NCBI GenBank assembly: GCA_023429135.1
Contig: JAEYWD010000045.1
Coordinates: 1 to 51,898 of the forward strand
Source: Bacteroidota bacterium
Lineage (GTDB): Bacteria > Bacteroidota > Bacteroidia > Bacteroidales > JAAUTT01
Direction of reading: 5' to 3'
Length of the DNA: 51,898 nucleotides
In this document: positions 1-8,339 of the stretch, in pieces
How the letters are laid out: each line of letters opens with the position of its first letter
How positions within the stretch are numbered: the first letter of the stretch is position 1
Notes under the pieces: model-generated
What the model saw: the letters and a program-made list of their open reading frames with translations, nothing else
Databases searched by the model: none
Told to the model about the DNA's origin: nothing
Translations under genes and position numbers: made by a program

Positions 1-125
1 TGCCTTCAGATCCCAGGTCACCCTGAGCACCCTTGCTTTGCGCTAAAGAATTCCGGTCATCACGGCTCCTTCGGGACTTGGGATTTCTCCCGCACCCTTT
101 AGAATTGCAACATGCCCGGCACACC

Positions 126-271
126 AAACAGTACGCTCCTAGCGGAGCTTGTTTGCTTCGGGTCGTTCCACAGCCGCATAGCGGCGACCTGTTTGTTGAA
201 AAAATAATGTAAGTGCAAATATTAAGCTCCATCAGGAGCGACCCGTTTAATGCTGTAAATCGCAAGCGAAA
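126..271. repeat. REP-like hairpin module, copy 1
   Basis: The module holds three short hairpins in fixed order: GCTCC-TAGC-GGAGC inside AACAGTACGCTCCTAGCGG (from 126), GCCGCATAGCGGC (173-185) followed by GACCTGTTTG, and GCTCCATCAGGAGC (225-238) followed by GACCCGTTTAA and an AAATCGCAAGCGAAA tail. The same order recurs at 364-622. Short GC-rich palindromes with conserved flanks are typical of REP elements moved by RAYT (TnpA_REP) transposases; no such transposase gene is in the window, so mobility is inferred only. Confidence 0.75.
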
Positions 272-319
272 TTGGATGCCAATGTTTTACTCCACGACAG
301 GTGGTAAAATTAACGGACC

Positions 320-332
320 GCTCCCATGGAGC
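320..332. repeat. Isolated REP-like hairpin between the two modules
   Basis: GCTCC-CAT-GGAGC forms a perfect 5-bp stem with the same arms as the module hairpins. It lies between copies 1 and 2 and lacks the GACCTGTTT flank, so it is probably a decayed copy of one unit. Confidence 0.45.
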
Positions 333-363
333 TCTAATCCTAAGGACAATTTCCTATTTCTAC

Positions 364-622
364 AAACAGTACGCTCCTAACGGAGCTTGTTTGCTTCAGC
401 CCTGATTATCCTTTTCCTCAGACAGTGCATCTTCGGTAAAACAGTGCGCCTCAATAGCCTTTAAGTTTATGGATTAACCGAACAAATTCCTTTCTCACAT
501 TTCGCATTCAGGTTCCGTTCCATAAAGCCGCATAGCGGCGACCTGTTTGTAGAAATAACGAAAGCACAGGTTTTAAGCTCCGTATGGAGCGACCTGTTTA
601 ACGGCGCAAATCGCAAACGAAA
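364..622. repeat. REP-like hairpin module, copy 2 (expanded)
   Basis: The same three hairpins as copy 1 appear in the same order: GCTCC-TAAC-GGAGC after AACAGTAC (near 371), GCCGCATAGCGGCGACCTG (527-545), and GCTCCGTATGGAGCGACCTG (577-596), followed by an AAATCGCAAACGAAA tail. About 115 bp of unrelated sequence separates the first hairpin from the rest, so this copy is longer than copy 1. The stretch from 1 to 961 otherwise holds no gene I can support; 1-120 is GC-richer and palindromic but unrecognised. Confidence 0.75.
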
Positions 623-961
623 AATTCTAAAGCCTTTCACATTTTTCAAAATCTGGAAAAGATCCCCACTATATCCGTTATCGACGAACCAGGCAAACTA
701 CTTGGTATAAATTTTTTCCCCTTTACGGGAAGGATAAATTTCTTATCCGGCACATTACAAACAACCATGTTGCAGCCAGGTATATAATGGGGCGTTAAAT
801 TTTCAACATTGACATTTAACATAGTGGCCAAAAAGTAAATTAGCGCCAAAACACAGATAAACCTAAGGATTGCTGTTTAATGTTTAAGAACGAAATAGCC
901 TGGACTGGCAGCGTCAGCACATTTTTGGGAACCTATCACCTCAAGTACATGAATTGATAAC

Positions 962-1438
962 TTAATTTTTAAAACTTCCTAAATTTAAATAATTTTTGAA
1001 GCGAATAGGAAGATTTTTCCGTTCAGATTCAAACCAACTTGAAAGCATTTTTTGTTTAGTCCCAATTTCACCCAACTCTATTTCATTACCCGGATGAACT
1101 AATAAAAGATCTTTCCTTTTCTCTAATAAATTGTATTGGAGCGCATTTTCGATTATTAAACCAATGAATTCTTCTATATCTGTTTCAAAATAGAATATTC
1201 TTTCTTTTGTATTCTGATTAAATTCATTCAGGTTTTCATAATCAAATTCAGCACTTAAAGTCCTTAAAACAATACTCGTTTCTTTAAATACATAATATCG
1301 CTTTTCAAATAAATCAAATATAAATTTATATCGGTTAATTTTATATTGTTGGAAGGCAATATATACTGTCATTATTGCTATTAAAGGAGTTAATAACCCT
1401 GAACTTAATGTAATTAATTGGTTTAATAATGTTGACAT
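962..1438 (-). CDS. Hypothetical membrane-anchored protein, 158 aa
   Basis: I do not recognise this gene. One hydrophobic segment lies near the N-terminus (about residues 10-28), followed by a cytosolic-looking, charged, helical region rich in Lys, Glu and Tyr. A single-pass protein with a soluble C-terminal domain is the simplest reading. It is the last of a run of minus-strand genes from 3832 down to 962 that are AT-rich compared with the genes to the right. It starts 44 bp after the 274-aa membrane protein ends, so the two may be co-transcribed. The downstream side is the REP-like repeat region, which probably marks the operon end. The function is unknown. Confidence 0.6.
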   Translation of the reverse strand: MSTLLNQLITLSSGLLTPLIAIMTVYIAFQQYKINRYKFIFDLFEKRYYVFKETSIVLRTLSAEFDYENLNEFNQNTKERIFYFETDIEEFIGLIIENALQYNLLEKRKDLLLVHPGNEIELGEIGTKQKMLSSWFESERKNLPIRFKNYLNLGSFKN

Positions 1439-1482
1439 ATTAATTTGATTTAGTAAAAATTTTAGTGGTATTGGGTTTCACA

Positions 1483-2307
1483 TTAGTAATTAACATAAGA
1501 ATCTTCCTTTTTCTTGAAAAGATTAAATTTATAATCAAAGTAGAGTAAAATAACATTACAAAGTATTATAATCCACGATTCATAAATAACTTCAAAAAAA
1601 TATAAGAAACCACCAAATATCCATTTTTCCAATGCATTTTCATGAATGTTGATTGATTTATATCCTCTGTATTTACCATATTGCTTGGTAAAACAAAAAC
1701 TGTATCTAAAACCCACTTCTAACCTGTCCGTACCAATAGCTATAATTGTTTTTTCCCTTGGAAATTTATTTAATATTTGAAGTGAGTCAGATAAAATAAT
1801 GTTATTATTAAACGATACTTTTGTTATCAGATACATAGGTTGGGTTTGAGTTTCACTATCATAATCCTCATTATAAACTTCGTGATCTGAATAAATTAGA
1901 ACGTATTTCTTAAAATCATCAAAAGGCCTCAGTGTTGGAAAAATTTCATTAATTGTCCATTGTAAGAAGATCGAAAGAAAAAATGAAAATAAAAATGATG
2001 AAAAGAGTTTAAATAAAGGAAATTTAACATGATGATAAATTTTTAAAGCCCCAAGTGTAATAGTCAAAAAACCTATTAATCCATAAAGATAATCCAGGGA
2101 AAAAGAATATTCGAAATTCCAAACTAAACTAAATAAATCTCTAAATAATGAAAGAAAAATTGAAAAATAGAAAAAAATAAGAACCATTGTTGGTTCAGAT
2201 AAACAGATTTCATTATCTATGGCCCTTTTCTTGAAAAGTAAGTTATAATGCAAAAATATAAGCCCCCCGGTCAGGATTATGAAAAATATCAGAATAAGAA
2301 AATCCAT
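1483..2307 (-). CDS. Hypothetical multi-pass membrane protein, 274 aa
   Basis: No family is recognised. Hydrophobic segments lie at about residues 2-22, 42-62, 70-92, 97-122 and 235-262, giving five or so transmembrane helices. A polar loop of roughly 110 residues (about 125-230) contains several Tyr, Asp and Asn residues and would form a folded domain between the fourth and fifth helices. The C-terminal tail is short and Lys-rich. It is AT-rich and lies between an RDD protein (17 bp upstream) and a single-pass protein, all on the same strand, so the three probably act at the membrane together. There is no catalytic motif that I can see. Confidence 0.6.
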   Translation of the reverse strand: MDFLILIFFIILTGGLIFLHYNLLFKKRAIDNEICLSEPTMVLIFFYFSIFLSLFRDLFSLVWNFEYSFSLDYLYGLIGFLTITLGALKIYHHVKFPLFKLFSSFLFSFFLSIFLQWTINEIFPTLRPFDDFKKYVLIYSDHEVYNEDYDSETQTQPMYLITKVSFNNNIILSDSLQILNKFPREKTIIAIGTDRLEVGFRYSFCFTKQYGKYRGYKSINIHENALEKWIFGGFLYFFEVIYESWIIILCNVILLYFDYKFNLFKKKEDSYVNY

Positions 2308-2324
2308 ATTAAAAGCGTTTATTT

Positions 2325-2801
2325 TTAATAATCAACTATCTTTTTTACAACAGTTCCGGCAATTAAATCGTGCAAGGCTTGTTTATGTTTTGTGAAAATT
2401 AGTAAAAGTAAGCCTAATCCAAATGGGAAAAATGATAAAAATTTTGCAAAAAATCGACCAGTTGCTCTTGCGATACTAATTTGCTTTTGACTTAAATCCA
2501 CCACTTCAATTTTAAATATCTTTTTCCCTAAAGTTGCTTTAAATTTACTGCTTTCCAAAAGCGAGAAATATGCCCAGTTTATAAGCATTGAATAAGGATG
2601 AATAATAAAAAGTAAAGGCGAGTAATCATCGGATACAATGTTAATCGGCACATTAAATGCTCTGATTAGAAAGGAGCTTATTATAGATAAAATAGTAAAA
2701 TCTACAATAAAAGCTGCAACTCTTACCCAGAAGCCAGCGTTGTTACTTGGACGTACCATTTTTTGGTACGAGTTTAGAATTAAATAGTTAATGTCTACCA
2801 T
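2325..2801 (-). CDS. RDD family membrane protein
   Basis: This is a 158-aa protein with the RDD signature. The first helix carries an Arg and Asp pair (R27 and D34 in WVRVAAFIVDF), followed by a second hydrophobic segment. The motif ATLGKKIFKIEVVD precedes ARATGRFFAKFL, and the last helix is followed by HDLIAGTVV near the C-terminus. RDD proteins are small three- or four-helix membrane proteins of mostly unknown function; some act as ion or proton antiporters, and others modulate neighbouring proteins. The start could be Met1 or Met15 (2759), because the conserved part begins near residue 22. It lies in a tight minus-strand run of unknown genes, with 24 bp to the gene upstream. Confidence 0.85.
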   Translation of the reverse strand: MVDINYLILNSYQKMVRPSNNAGFWVRVAAFIVDFTILSIISSFLIRAFNVPINIVSDDYSPLLFIIHPYSMLINWAYFSLLESSKFKATLGKKIFKIEVVDLSQKQISIARATGRFFAKFLSFFPFGLGLLLLIFTKHKQALHDLIAGTVVKKIVDY

Positions 2802-2825
2802 AATATTATTCCAGTTTTATTAGTC

Positions 2826-3152
2826 CTATTGAGCTGAATTTAAATCTTTTCTCACTAAAAAATCGATGTAAGAATACGATTCGTTTATTGCAGGAAAATT
2901 TCTATTCCGATCTATAATAGCTTGGTTAATTTTTACACAATATGTATCGATAAAGTCTATATCAATTATTTCTTCAAAAGCTACTTTGGCAATATTGCCA
3001 TTGAACAAAGTAATTTGAGTTTTTTTTTCAAATAAATTACTGATATAGCCTTCCACATATTCTAATTCAACATTATTTTTTCGCGTAATTCTAATCGGTA
3101 TTCTTTTAGCCAAAACCTTTTTTATTATTATTTCAATTATTTCTTTATTCAT
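2826..3152 (-). CDS. Hypothetical small cytosolic protein, 108 aa
   Basis: I do not recognise this gene. There is no signal peptide or membrane helix. The first 20 residues look like an amphipathic helix. They are followed by alternating hydrophobic and polar residues (about 25-72), which suggests a small beta barrel: a strand-turn pattern runs through ISNLFEKKTQITLFNG. The C-terminal part is helical. Its size and lack of motifs would fit an accessory or immunity-type protein in a variable island, but no toxin partner is visible. It is 12 bp from the lipoprotein gene upstream and 24 bp from the RDD gene downstream, so it is likely co-transcribed with both. Confidence 0.55.
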   Translation of the reverse strand: MNKEIIEIIIKKVLAKRIPIRITRKNNVELEYVEGYISNLFEKKTQITLFNGNIAKVAFEEIIDIDFIDTYCVKINQAIIDRNRNFPAINESYSYIDFLVRKDLNSAQ

Positions 3153-3164
3153 TTCCGTTTTTAT

Positions 3165-3551
3165 TTAATTAGTTAAATTTTGCTCACTTAAATCAATTAC
3201 ATAAGTTTTACCACCTTCACAAGCTACTCTGGCGATCTCATTATCCTCAATAATTGCAGGATTCATATGATCTTCATCCAGCCATCCTCCATTGGGAAAG
3301 TTAATTCGAACTACCTTACAGTTTTTAACCACCACATCTAAAGTATAGGTGCTTGAATGACCAGTTCTGGAATTATGATAATTTACTGTTGCTGTATATG
3401 TACTGTCTTTATATTTACAGGTGGCCTCATTTATTGATATTTGTTGCCTGTCAGGATATCTTATGCTGTCTTGCATTGCGCTTTCATTTACTGTCTTACT
3501 TTTGCAAGCTAAAACCAAAGTAATTGATAGTATGAGGTTGATCGTTTTCAT
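3165..3551 (-). CDS. Small predicted lipoprotein, 128 aa
   Basis: The N-terminus is a lipoprotein signal: a short Lys start, a hydrophobic stretch (about residues 4-15) and a lipobox LVLAC with Cys16. The mature part is 112 residues of mainly polar beta-rich sequence with two further Cys residues, which could pair in the periplasm. The family is not recognised. The start overlaps the stop of the upstream 94-aa gene by four bases (ATGA), so the two are translationally coupled. The protein is probably anchored in the outer or inner membrane; its role is unknown. Confidence 0.6.
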   Translation of the reverse strand: MKTINLILSITLVLACKSKTVNESAMQDSIRYPDRQQISINEATCKYKDSTYTATVNYHNSRTGHSSTYTLDVVVKNCKVVRINFPNGGWLDEDHMNPAIIEDNEIARVACEGGKTYVIDLSEQNLTN

Positions 3552-3832
3552 TTTTTATAGTTATTGTTGATAGTTTTAAAAACCAAAAGGCATTCTTCTT
3601 TTATATTCTCGGATAGTTCTGAATCAGGAGAGAATCCAAATTGAAACTCTCGTGATTGACTATCATAATAATAAAAGTAATGATTTTTTAAACAATCAGG
3701 CTCATTAATACTGTTCTTTGCTTTCCTGCTGCTAAACCATTCAATGTGTCTTTTTTCAACTTTTAATAATTCCTGATCCAATAATTTCATTAATTGATCT
3801 TCCGGGCCTGAGAATAGATATAATTTTTCCAT
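3548..3832 (-). CDS. Hypothetical small soluble protein, 94 aa
   Basis: No family is recognised. The protein is charged and aromatic-rich with no signal peptide; the middle holds a run of Tyr residues in the segment HYFYYYDSQ. The first third reads as an alpha helix and the rest as mixed. It is the first of the five AT-rich small genes and shares an ATGA overlap with the lipoprotein gene downstream. The ectodomain-family gene ends 11 bp upstream, so this gene may be read from the same message as the sigma/anti-sigma locus. Confidence 0.5.
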   Translation of the reverse strand: MEKLYLFSGPEDQLMKLLDQELLKVEKRHIEWFSSRKAKNSINEPDCLKNHYFYYYDSQSREFQFGFSPDSELSENIKEECLLVFKTINNNYKK

Positions 3833-3843
3833 AGTTATTTAAA

Positions 3844-5271
3844 TTAATTGTTAATGTTTTCTACAAATCTTTTCAACTCTTCTGTATTGCCAAATCGTTC
3901 CATTTTTATTTCACTATCGGTAGTGGTTAAATCACTTGTTTTGCTTGCAAACATAAGCGTGTCGGCTAATGCTACAATTTTTTGGTTTGCGGAGGGATTG
4001 AGGCGTATTTTGGGATCATCTTCCAGGTTGTAACGTATCACTCCGTTTATAGCACCGTCGAGTACCATTACGATATGGACGTTCAGGTTTTCGCCCTTTG
4101 CGTTTACAAAACGGGGTGCAATTTCTTTCCATTGGATCAGCAGCGGATTGTCGCAATTATAAATTCCAAACCTGGAAAGGTTTACAATGCGGTATACCCG
4201 GTTTTCAGCTTCCTGTCGCTTTTCCCGCTGAAGGGCAAGCTTTTTCTGTTCTTCCAGTTGTTTAAGGTTTTCAAGGTATTGTTGCTGCTGTTCGTTATAT
4301 ATTTTCATGGCTTTCTCATAATCAAATCCCTCGTATGCAGGCCGGATAATCCAGTCGATCCATATTTGTTTGTCGGTTTTTACAAGCATCTTCAGGTTGT
4401 AACAACCCGGCATGCATTCATTGGGCGTAATGCTCGGGAACGCACATTTCATGGGTTCTTTGCCTGCCTTATATTGTCCGTGCGATTCAACTACTTCGAA
4501 CCTTAATTTTTCAAAGGGGTCAAATTCCGGAAAATCTTTCCTGTTTTCAATATTTATCAGTAGTATATTCTTTACCGAGTCGGCATTTCTTGGTTTTAAC
4601 GGCGCAACCGGAACATTAACAAACAAGGGTTCTAAACGGCAGGTGTCGGATTTGATAGCTGCTTTAGGTTTTAATATTTTGCTTTTCCCAAGCTCGACCC
4701 ACTGCCTGGCAACGGTATCGAGATAGTAATCGTTAAACCTGTTTGCAGGATTGTTAGTCGCCATTTCAACATTTATATTCTTTCCGGCTGCAACGTAAAC
4801 AGGTTGATTTTTCTGCGTGCCTTTTATATCAAACATCCCTGCCGATTCAAAGTGATAGGTTACAGAATCTGCCTTATACGTCATGGGAATGCCACTCACC
4901 ATTATTTCCCAGGGTGTGTGCATCTCCCGGTATAATATGGTTACCTCTCCTGTAATTGGCTTATCATCTTTATCTACCAGGGAATTGGCGGGGATATGAA
5001 TTTTTGTCCCTGTTACATGGGTGAGAACATTGTCCTTATCAGCCTTTATGGAATAAGAGGTATACTGAACATTGGCTTCCCTGGAAAGACAATTGATAAA
5101 CGGGACTTCTTTTCTGGTGTTAGAGGTTGTGGTTTCCTGGCCTGCTTTGGGTTCCTGAACCCGGTTGCATTTTGTTAACAGAACAGCCAGAATTGCCAAT
5201 GCAATAAAAGTAATGGCTGAGAAGGTTCTCTTTTGTTTTGCTTTCATGTGTGTTTGTTTATGTTTAACCAT
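3844..5271 (-). CDS. Envelope protein with PANSLVD/FGIYNCD ectodomain
   Basis: This 475-aa protein has an N-terminal hydrophobic segment (about residues 18-34) ending in Cys35, either a weak lipobox (LTKC) or a membrane anchor. The rest is an extracytoplasmic domain found in two more genes of this window (5326-6945 and 12732-14333). Shared landmarks in order are HIPANSLVD, a MVSGIPMTY-type motif, FESAGMFDI, YYLDTVARQW, a GFDYEKAMKIY helix with a Gln/Glu-rich coiled region (about 300-345), and FGIYNCD. Unlike its paralogues it lacks an anti-sigma-like cytosolic N-terminus. It lies 54 bp after the anti-sigma gene, so it may be a surface partner or decoy for the same ligand; that is inference. 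Met1 lies inside a hairpin (5267-5294), and Met9 at 5247 is a credible alternative start. Confidence 0.7.
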   Translation of the reverse strand: MVKHKQTHMKAKQKRTFSAITFIALAILAVLLTKCNRVQEPKAGQETTTSNTRKEVPFINCLSREANVQYTSYSIKADKDNVLTHVTGTKIHIPANSLVDKDDKPITGEVTILYREMHTPWEIMVSGIPMTYKADSVTYHFESAGMFDIKGTQKNQPVYVAAGKNINVEMATNNPANRFNDYYLDTVARQWVELGKSKILKPKAAIKSDTCRLEPLFVNVPVAPLKPRNADSVKNILLINIENRKDFPEFDPFEKLRFEVVESHGQYKAGKEPMKCAFPSITPNECMPGCYNLKMLVKTDKQIWIDWIIRPAYEGFDYEKAMKIYNEQQQQYLENLKQLEEQKKLALQREKRQEAENRVYRIVNLSRFGIYNCDNPLLIQWKEIAPRFVNAKGENLNVHIVMVLDGAINGVIRYNLEDDPKIRLNPSANQKIVALADTLMFASKTSDLTTTDSEIKMERFGNTEELKRFVENINN

Positions 5272-5294
5272 TAAAAGTTTTGTTGTTTAATGGT
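5267..5294 (-). promoter_or_regulatory. Inverted repeat covering the upstream start codon
   Basis: ACCATTAAA (5267-5275) and TTTAATGGT (5286-5294) form a perfect 9-bp stem with a 10-nt loop. In the minus-strand message it spans the Met1 codon of the 475-aa gene and would hide it, leaving Met9 (5247) outside. It could tune translation of this gene relative to the upstream anti-sigma gene. The stem is AT-rich, so it is only moderately stable. Confidence 0.35.
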
Positions 5295-5325
5295 TAGTCA
5301 CACACACTACCGAAAGGTAACCCGG

Positions 5326-6945
5326 TTAATTGTACTTTTTTTGATATTTCTTTAAAAACGAATCAATAAGTGAGAGTTCAACGGGGTTAAACAACGATTT
5401 CAATTTTTGGTAATCTCCTTTTTCGTTGAAAATGTTTAACCGGATCGTTTTTAAGTCGGTTTGGTTAAAGGTGTTTTTGAATTGCTCTCTCGTTAGATAA
5501 GCAAATTGATTATCGGATGTAATTGCCAGAATGGCCTTGTTATTCGGGTTATCTATTTGTATAGTGACCTTGGGGCCAGCTTTAATGCGCTGAAGCGTGT
5601 TTTTGGAAAAGTCGGCCACTGCAATCTGCGCAATGTTAAGTTCGCGACCGTCTGCATCATTTAATTTTACCGTGTAAGTTAAATTTTCACTTATTTCCGT
5701 AAGCCTGGTACTTGCATAAATGCCTGACGAAGTTATTTCGAACACCCTGAAATATTGCCCGGCTATATTATTGTTTCTTATAACTTTTGCGAGTTCATAC
5801 CTTTTCAGATCTTCTCCCAAGAGGTTTTTCTTTTCGTAATCCCTTAGTTTTTCCTGATATGTTTTCATTGCCTGTGCATAATCTTGTTTGGCAAATACAG
5901 GATTCGCAAGATAGGTGACCGTTTTAACGTCATTCTTAAAAGTTACCTTATATGGTTTGCCCTTCCCATTTTTTTCAACAACTATACTTGACCATATCTG
6001 TTGATCGTCGCTGGGGTTGAAGTTCTTTTCTTCAGGGGCTATTTCGAAAATGTAGTTTTTGTAAATCGCCAGTTCAGGGAACTTTTCATCGCTTACCAAA
6101 ATTTTAAACCTTTCCTTTTTGGTATTTTCCAACCTGGGAACAAGAAGGTCAGCGTCAGATACTGTCGAATATTTCTCCATGTTAATTAAAGCATCGCTAC
6201 CCATCGCTATCCAGGTTTTAGAGAGCGTGTCGAGTTTAAAAACCGAACGGGTTGTGCTTGTGTCGGTAGCTGGTAGAATAACATTCAAAGGAAGGTGAGT
6301 GTCAACTTTAACTTCCTTAAATGCTGTCACCGTAATTGCCAGCATGGTTTCGGGTACAAGCATTTTAATTTTGTTCCCGGAATCGATGGCCGTTGGAATA
6401 CCTTCCAGAAACTGATCCACTGGATGGTTTAGATCTGCAAAGGTTAACCGTACATTAGCAACTGGCTGCCCCTTGTCGTCAACAAAGGCGCTGGCGGGCA
6501 CCGATAATCTTACAGTGTTGTTTAACTTCAGAACCTGGGCCGATTCTTTAATGGCTATTGTTTTAACGGGGATTTTAATTGCAGTAAAAGGGGCTGCTGT
6601 TTTGTTTAAAGCTTCTGCTGTAACAATTGCTTTTCCGGTTTTCGGCCAGAAAAAATAACCAAGACCTACGATAACAATAAAAGAAGCCGCAATGCTTACA
6701 ATCTTTAAAAGTGAAATTTGCCTTGGAGCATAATTTATTTCTTCGGTCAGGTTTTTTAGATGTGCTTTCAATTCTTCTCTTCCGGCTCTTCGGACACCTT
6801 TAACTATACCGGACATGAATCTCAATTCTTCGGCAAAATTTTTATCCGTTTGGAGACGGTTTTGAAAGTTTTGAAGCTCTTCGTCCGAAAGGTTCCCCAA
6901 AAGATATTGTTCTATAAGATTATGGTCTTGTTCAGATAACATCAT
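5326..6945 (-). CDS. Transmembrane anti-sigma-like protein with PASAFVD ectodomain
   Basis: This is a 539-aa inner-membrane protein. The first 65 or so residues resemble the cytosolic part of anti-sigma factors (the pattern LIEQYLLGNLSDEE is typical of Bacteroidota anti-sigma N-termini). A transmembrane helix follows at about 80-100. The periplasmic part carries the family landmarks: VPASAFVDDKGQPV, an EGIP motif, FKLDTLSKTW, a KQDYAQAMKTY helix and SSGIYAS in place of FGIYNCD. It is encoded directly after an ECF sigma gene, overlapping it by 14 bp, and therefore most likely holds that sigma factor and releases it on a periplasmic cue. The ectodomain has diverged more than its two paralogues and has lost the NCD residues. 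No Zn-binding HxxxCxxC motif is seen. Confidence 0.75.
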   Translation of the reverse strand: MMLSEQDHNLIEQYLLGNLSDEELQNFQNRLQTDKNFAEELRFMSGIVKGVRRAGREELKAHLKNLTEEINYAPRQISLLKIVSIAASFIVIVGLGYFFWPKTGKAIVTAEALNKTAAPFTAIKIPVKTIAIKESAQVLKLNNTVRLSVPASAFVDDKGQPVANVRLTFADLNHPVDQFLEGIPTAIDSGNKIKMLVPETMLAITVTAFKEVKVDTHLPLNVILPATDTSTTRSVFKLDTLSKTWIAMGSDALINMEKYSTVSDADLLVPRLENTKKERFKILVSDEKFPELAIYKNYIFEIAPEEKNFNPSDDQQIWSSIVVEKNGKGKPYKVTFKNDVKTVTYLANPVFAKQDYAQAMKTYQEKLRDYEKKNLLGEDLKRYELAKVIRNNNIAGQYFRVFEITSSGIYASTRLTEISENLTYTVKLNDADGRELNIAQIAVADFSKNTLQRIKAGPKVTIQIDNPNNKAILAITSDNQFAYLTREQFKNTFNQTDLKTIRLNIFNEKGDYQKLKSLFNPVELSLIDSFLKKYQKKYN

Positions 6946-7507
6946 TAGGTTTGAGCGTTATTGATTTAACTGCATTACGGAGCTTATCCAGGCATTTTGC
7001 TTTTTGGCTTTTTGCATTATCGGCGTTTGTATATCCGAATTTTGTGGCAATTTCAACCATGGATAATTTTTTAAAATAAAATGAAAGGATAATTTCCTTA
7101 CATCTCTCATTTGTTGCCATTAACACGTCATAAGTTCTTTGTGCAATTTCGGCGGAATCATTGTTGTCGTTTTCTTCTTCCGCATAATCCAGATTTCTTG
7201 AATAATCTTCAAAAGAAATATGGCGGCTTTTTCTACGGGTGAGATAATTGAGCCATTGGTTGCGGCAAATGTTGTTTAAATAGGTAGTTACACCCGATTT
7301 TTCCTTAAATACACCCTGAACAACATTTTCGTAAAGGATTACAATCCCATCCTGTAATAAATCTTTGACGTCTTCAGCGGTTCCCCTGTTTTTCATGACA
7401 AAACCATAGACAAACGAAAAGCTTTTCTGATAAATGTGTTTAAAACATTCATCATCCCGTCTTTTAAGGCCTTCTATTAAGTTTTGTTCTGTATAAATAT
7501 GTGACAT
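6932..7507 (-). CDS. ECF RNA polymerase sigma factor
   Basis: This 191-aa protein has the two-domain ECF layout. Region 2 includes AEDVKDLLQDGIVILYE (about residues 44-60), and region 4 is a helix-turn-helix around residues 140-180 (SMVEIATKFGYTN, then NAKSQKAKCLDKLR). It directs RNA polymerase to a small regulon, controlled by the anti-sigma-like membrane protein encoded in the overlapping gene downstream. The linker between the domains is acidic (a run of Glu, Asp and Asn near residue 110). The 192 bp to the divergent 156-aa gene must hold its promoter; I see no clear housekeeping or ECF consensus there. It is not of the FecI type used at 19035. Confidence 0.88.
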   Translation of the reverse strand: MSHIYTEQNLIEGLKRRDDECFKHIYQKSFSFVYGFVMKNRGTAEDVKDLLQDGIVILYENVVQGVFKEKSGVTTYLNNICRNQWLNYLTRRKSRHISFEDYSRNLDYAEEENDNNDSAEIAQRTYDVLMATNERCKEIILSFYFKKLSMVEIATKFGYTNADNAKSQKAKCLDKLRNAVKSITLKPNDVI

Positions 7508-7699
7508 GCTTTGTTGAAAAAGGCACTTTAAATTGAACTTAAGTTTAAGTATTTTTTCGGAAATATCAATTGTTTTAATGTATTTTACCTCCCCTTATTT
7601 AGAACCCCTCCAAATTGCACCCTCCACATATTGTTTAACACTTAACTGCCGTTTATAAACACTACCCAATGTTATTACAAACTTTAAATTATTTGAATT

Positions 7700-8170
7700 A
7701 TGCAAAATTACAACAAAGCCCCGCTCGACAGTGAGCTCAAATCTGACCTGATTGCACAGTTATCGCGCTTACGCAATGCAATGCCAATTCCGCCGGCCCT
7801 TTCGCCTTCCGAAAGAAAAGTGATAGCTACCATGAGCGAAAACCGCGCTCCTTTTGTGAGCAAAGCGCTTGCTTATGGCGAAAAAACACCTTCGATTCTT
7901 CCGCCCTTTGTAAGTATCGACGAATTAAAAATGGATCTGCAATCTTATACCGATTACCTCGACATTATGAGGGAATACGAACTGCTTGGTAAAAAACTTC
8001 GTGACCTTATGTTTGCCGCCGGTGCTGATAGCTTTTATGCAGCATTGGCCATCTACAATTCGGCTAAAATGGCTGCCCGCACTGGTATGTCGGAAGCAAA
8101 ACCCATTGTTGACGACCTGAAAACATTATTTGAAAAAGAGATACCCATCGAAAATGCCGGGGTCAAATAG
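7700..8170 (+). CDS. Small conserved Bacteroidota protein of unknown function, 156 aa
   Basis: This is a helical cytosolic protein without signal peptide or membrane helix. The pattern LSPSERKVIATMSENRAPFV, then ALAYGEKTP..LPPFV, then AGADSFYAALAIYNSAK, matches a family of about 150-160 residues that I recall as common in Bacteroidota and unnamed; this recall is not checked. The C-terminal helix carries GMSEAKPIVDDLKTLF. The gene stands alone, divergent from the ECF sigma gene and followed by the repeat-rich valS leader. No enzymatic motif is visible. Confidence 0.7.
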   Translation: MQNYNKAPLDSELKSDLIAQLSRLRNAMPIPPALSPSERKVIATMSENRAPFVSKALAYGEKTPSILPPFVSIDELKMDLQSYTDYLDIMREYELLGKKLRDLMFAAGADSFYAALAIYNSAKMAARTGMSEAKPIVDDLKTLFEKEIPIENAGVK

Positions 8171-8255
8171 TTCAGTCGCAATATAAACAGTAAAAGAGGA
8201 ACCGGGTAGTGTTCCTCTTTGTTCTATCACCAATCTCTCAATAAACAATCTCCAT

Positions 8256-8339
8256 CGATCGGTTTCTAATCAGCGATCATTAAAATTCAATCAGCCTCGA
8301 TCGATTTCTCATCATCGTTCATTAAAATTCAATCTTCGT
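8256..8339. repeat. Tandem 42-bp repeat, two copies
   Basis: Two head-to-tail copies (8256-8297 and 8298-8339) begin with CGATCGRTTTCTMATCA and share CATTAAAATTCAATC. They differ at about nine positions. The copies belong to a wider stretch (8250-8510) in which short GATC-plus-A-run words recur in both orientations. Confidence 0.65.

Noticed and set aside
1..120. Possible rRNA or tRNA remnant at the left edge
   Set aside because: No conserved rRNA segment or cloverleaf could be formed; it is better explained as intergenic repeat DNA.
467..849. Two short minus-strand reading frames of 60 and 67 aa
   Set aside because: The first runs through a REP-like hairpin module and both lack any known family, start context or conserved pattern.
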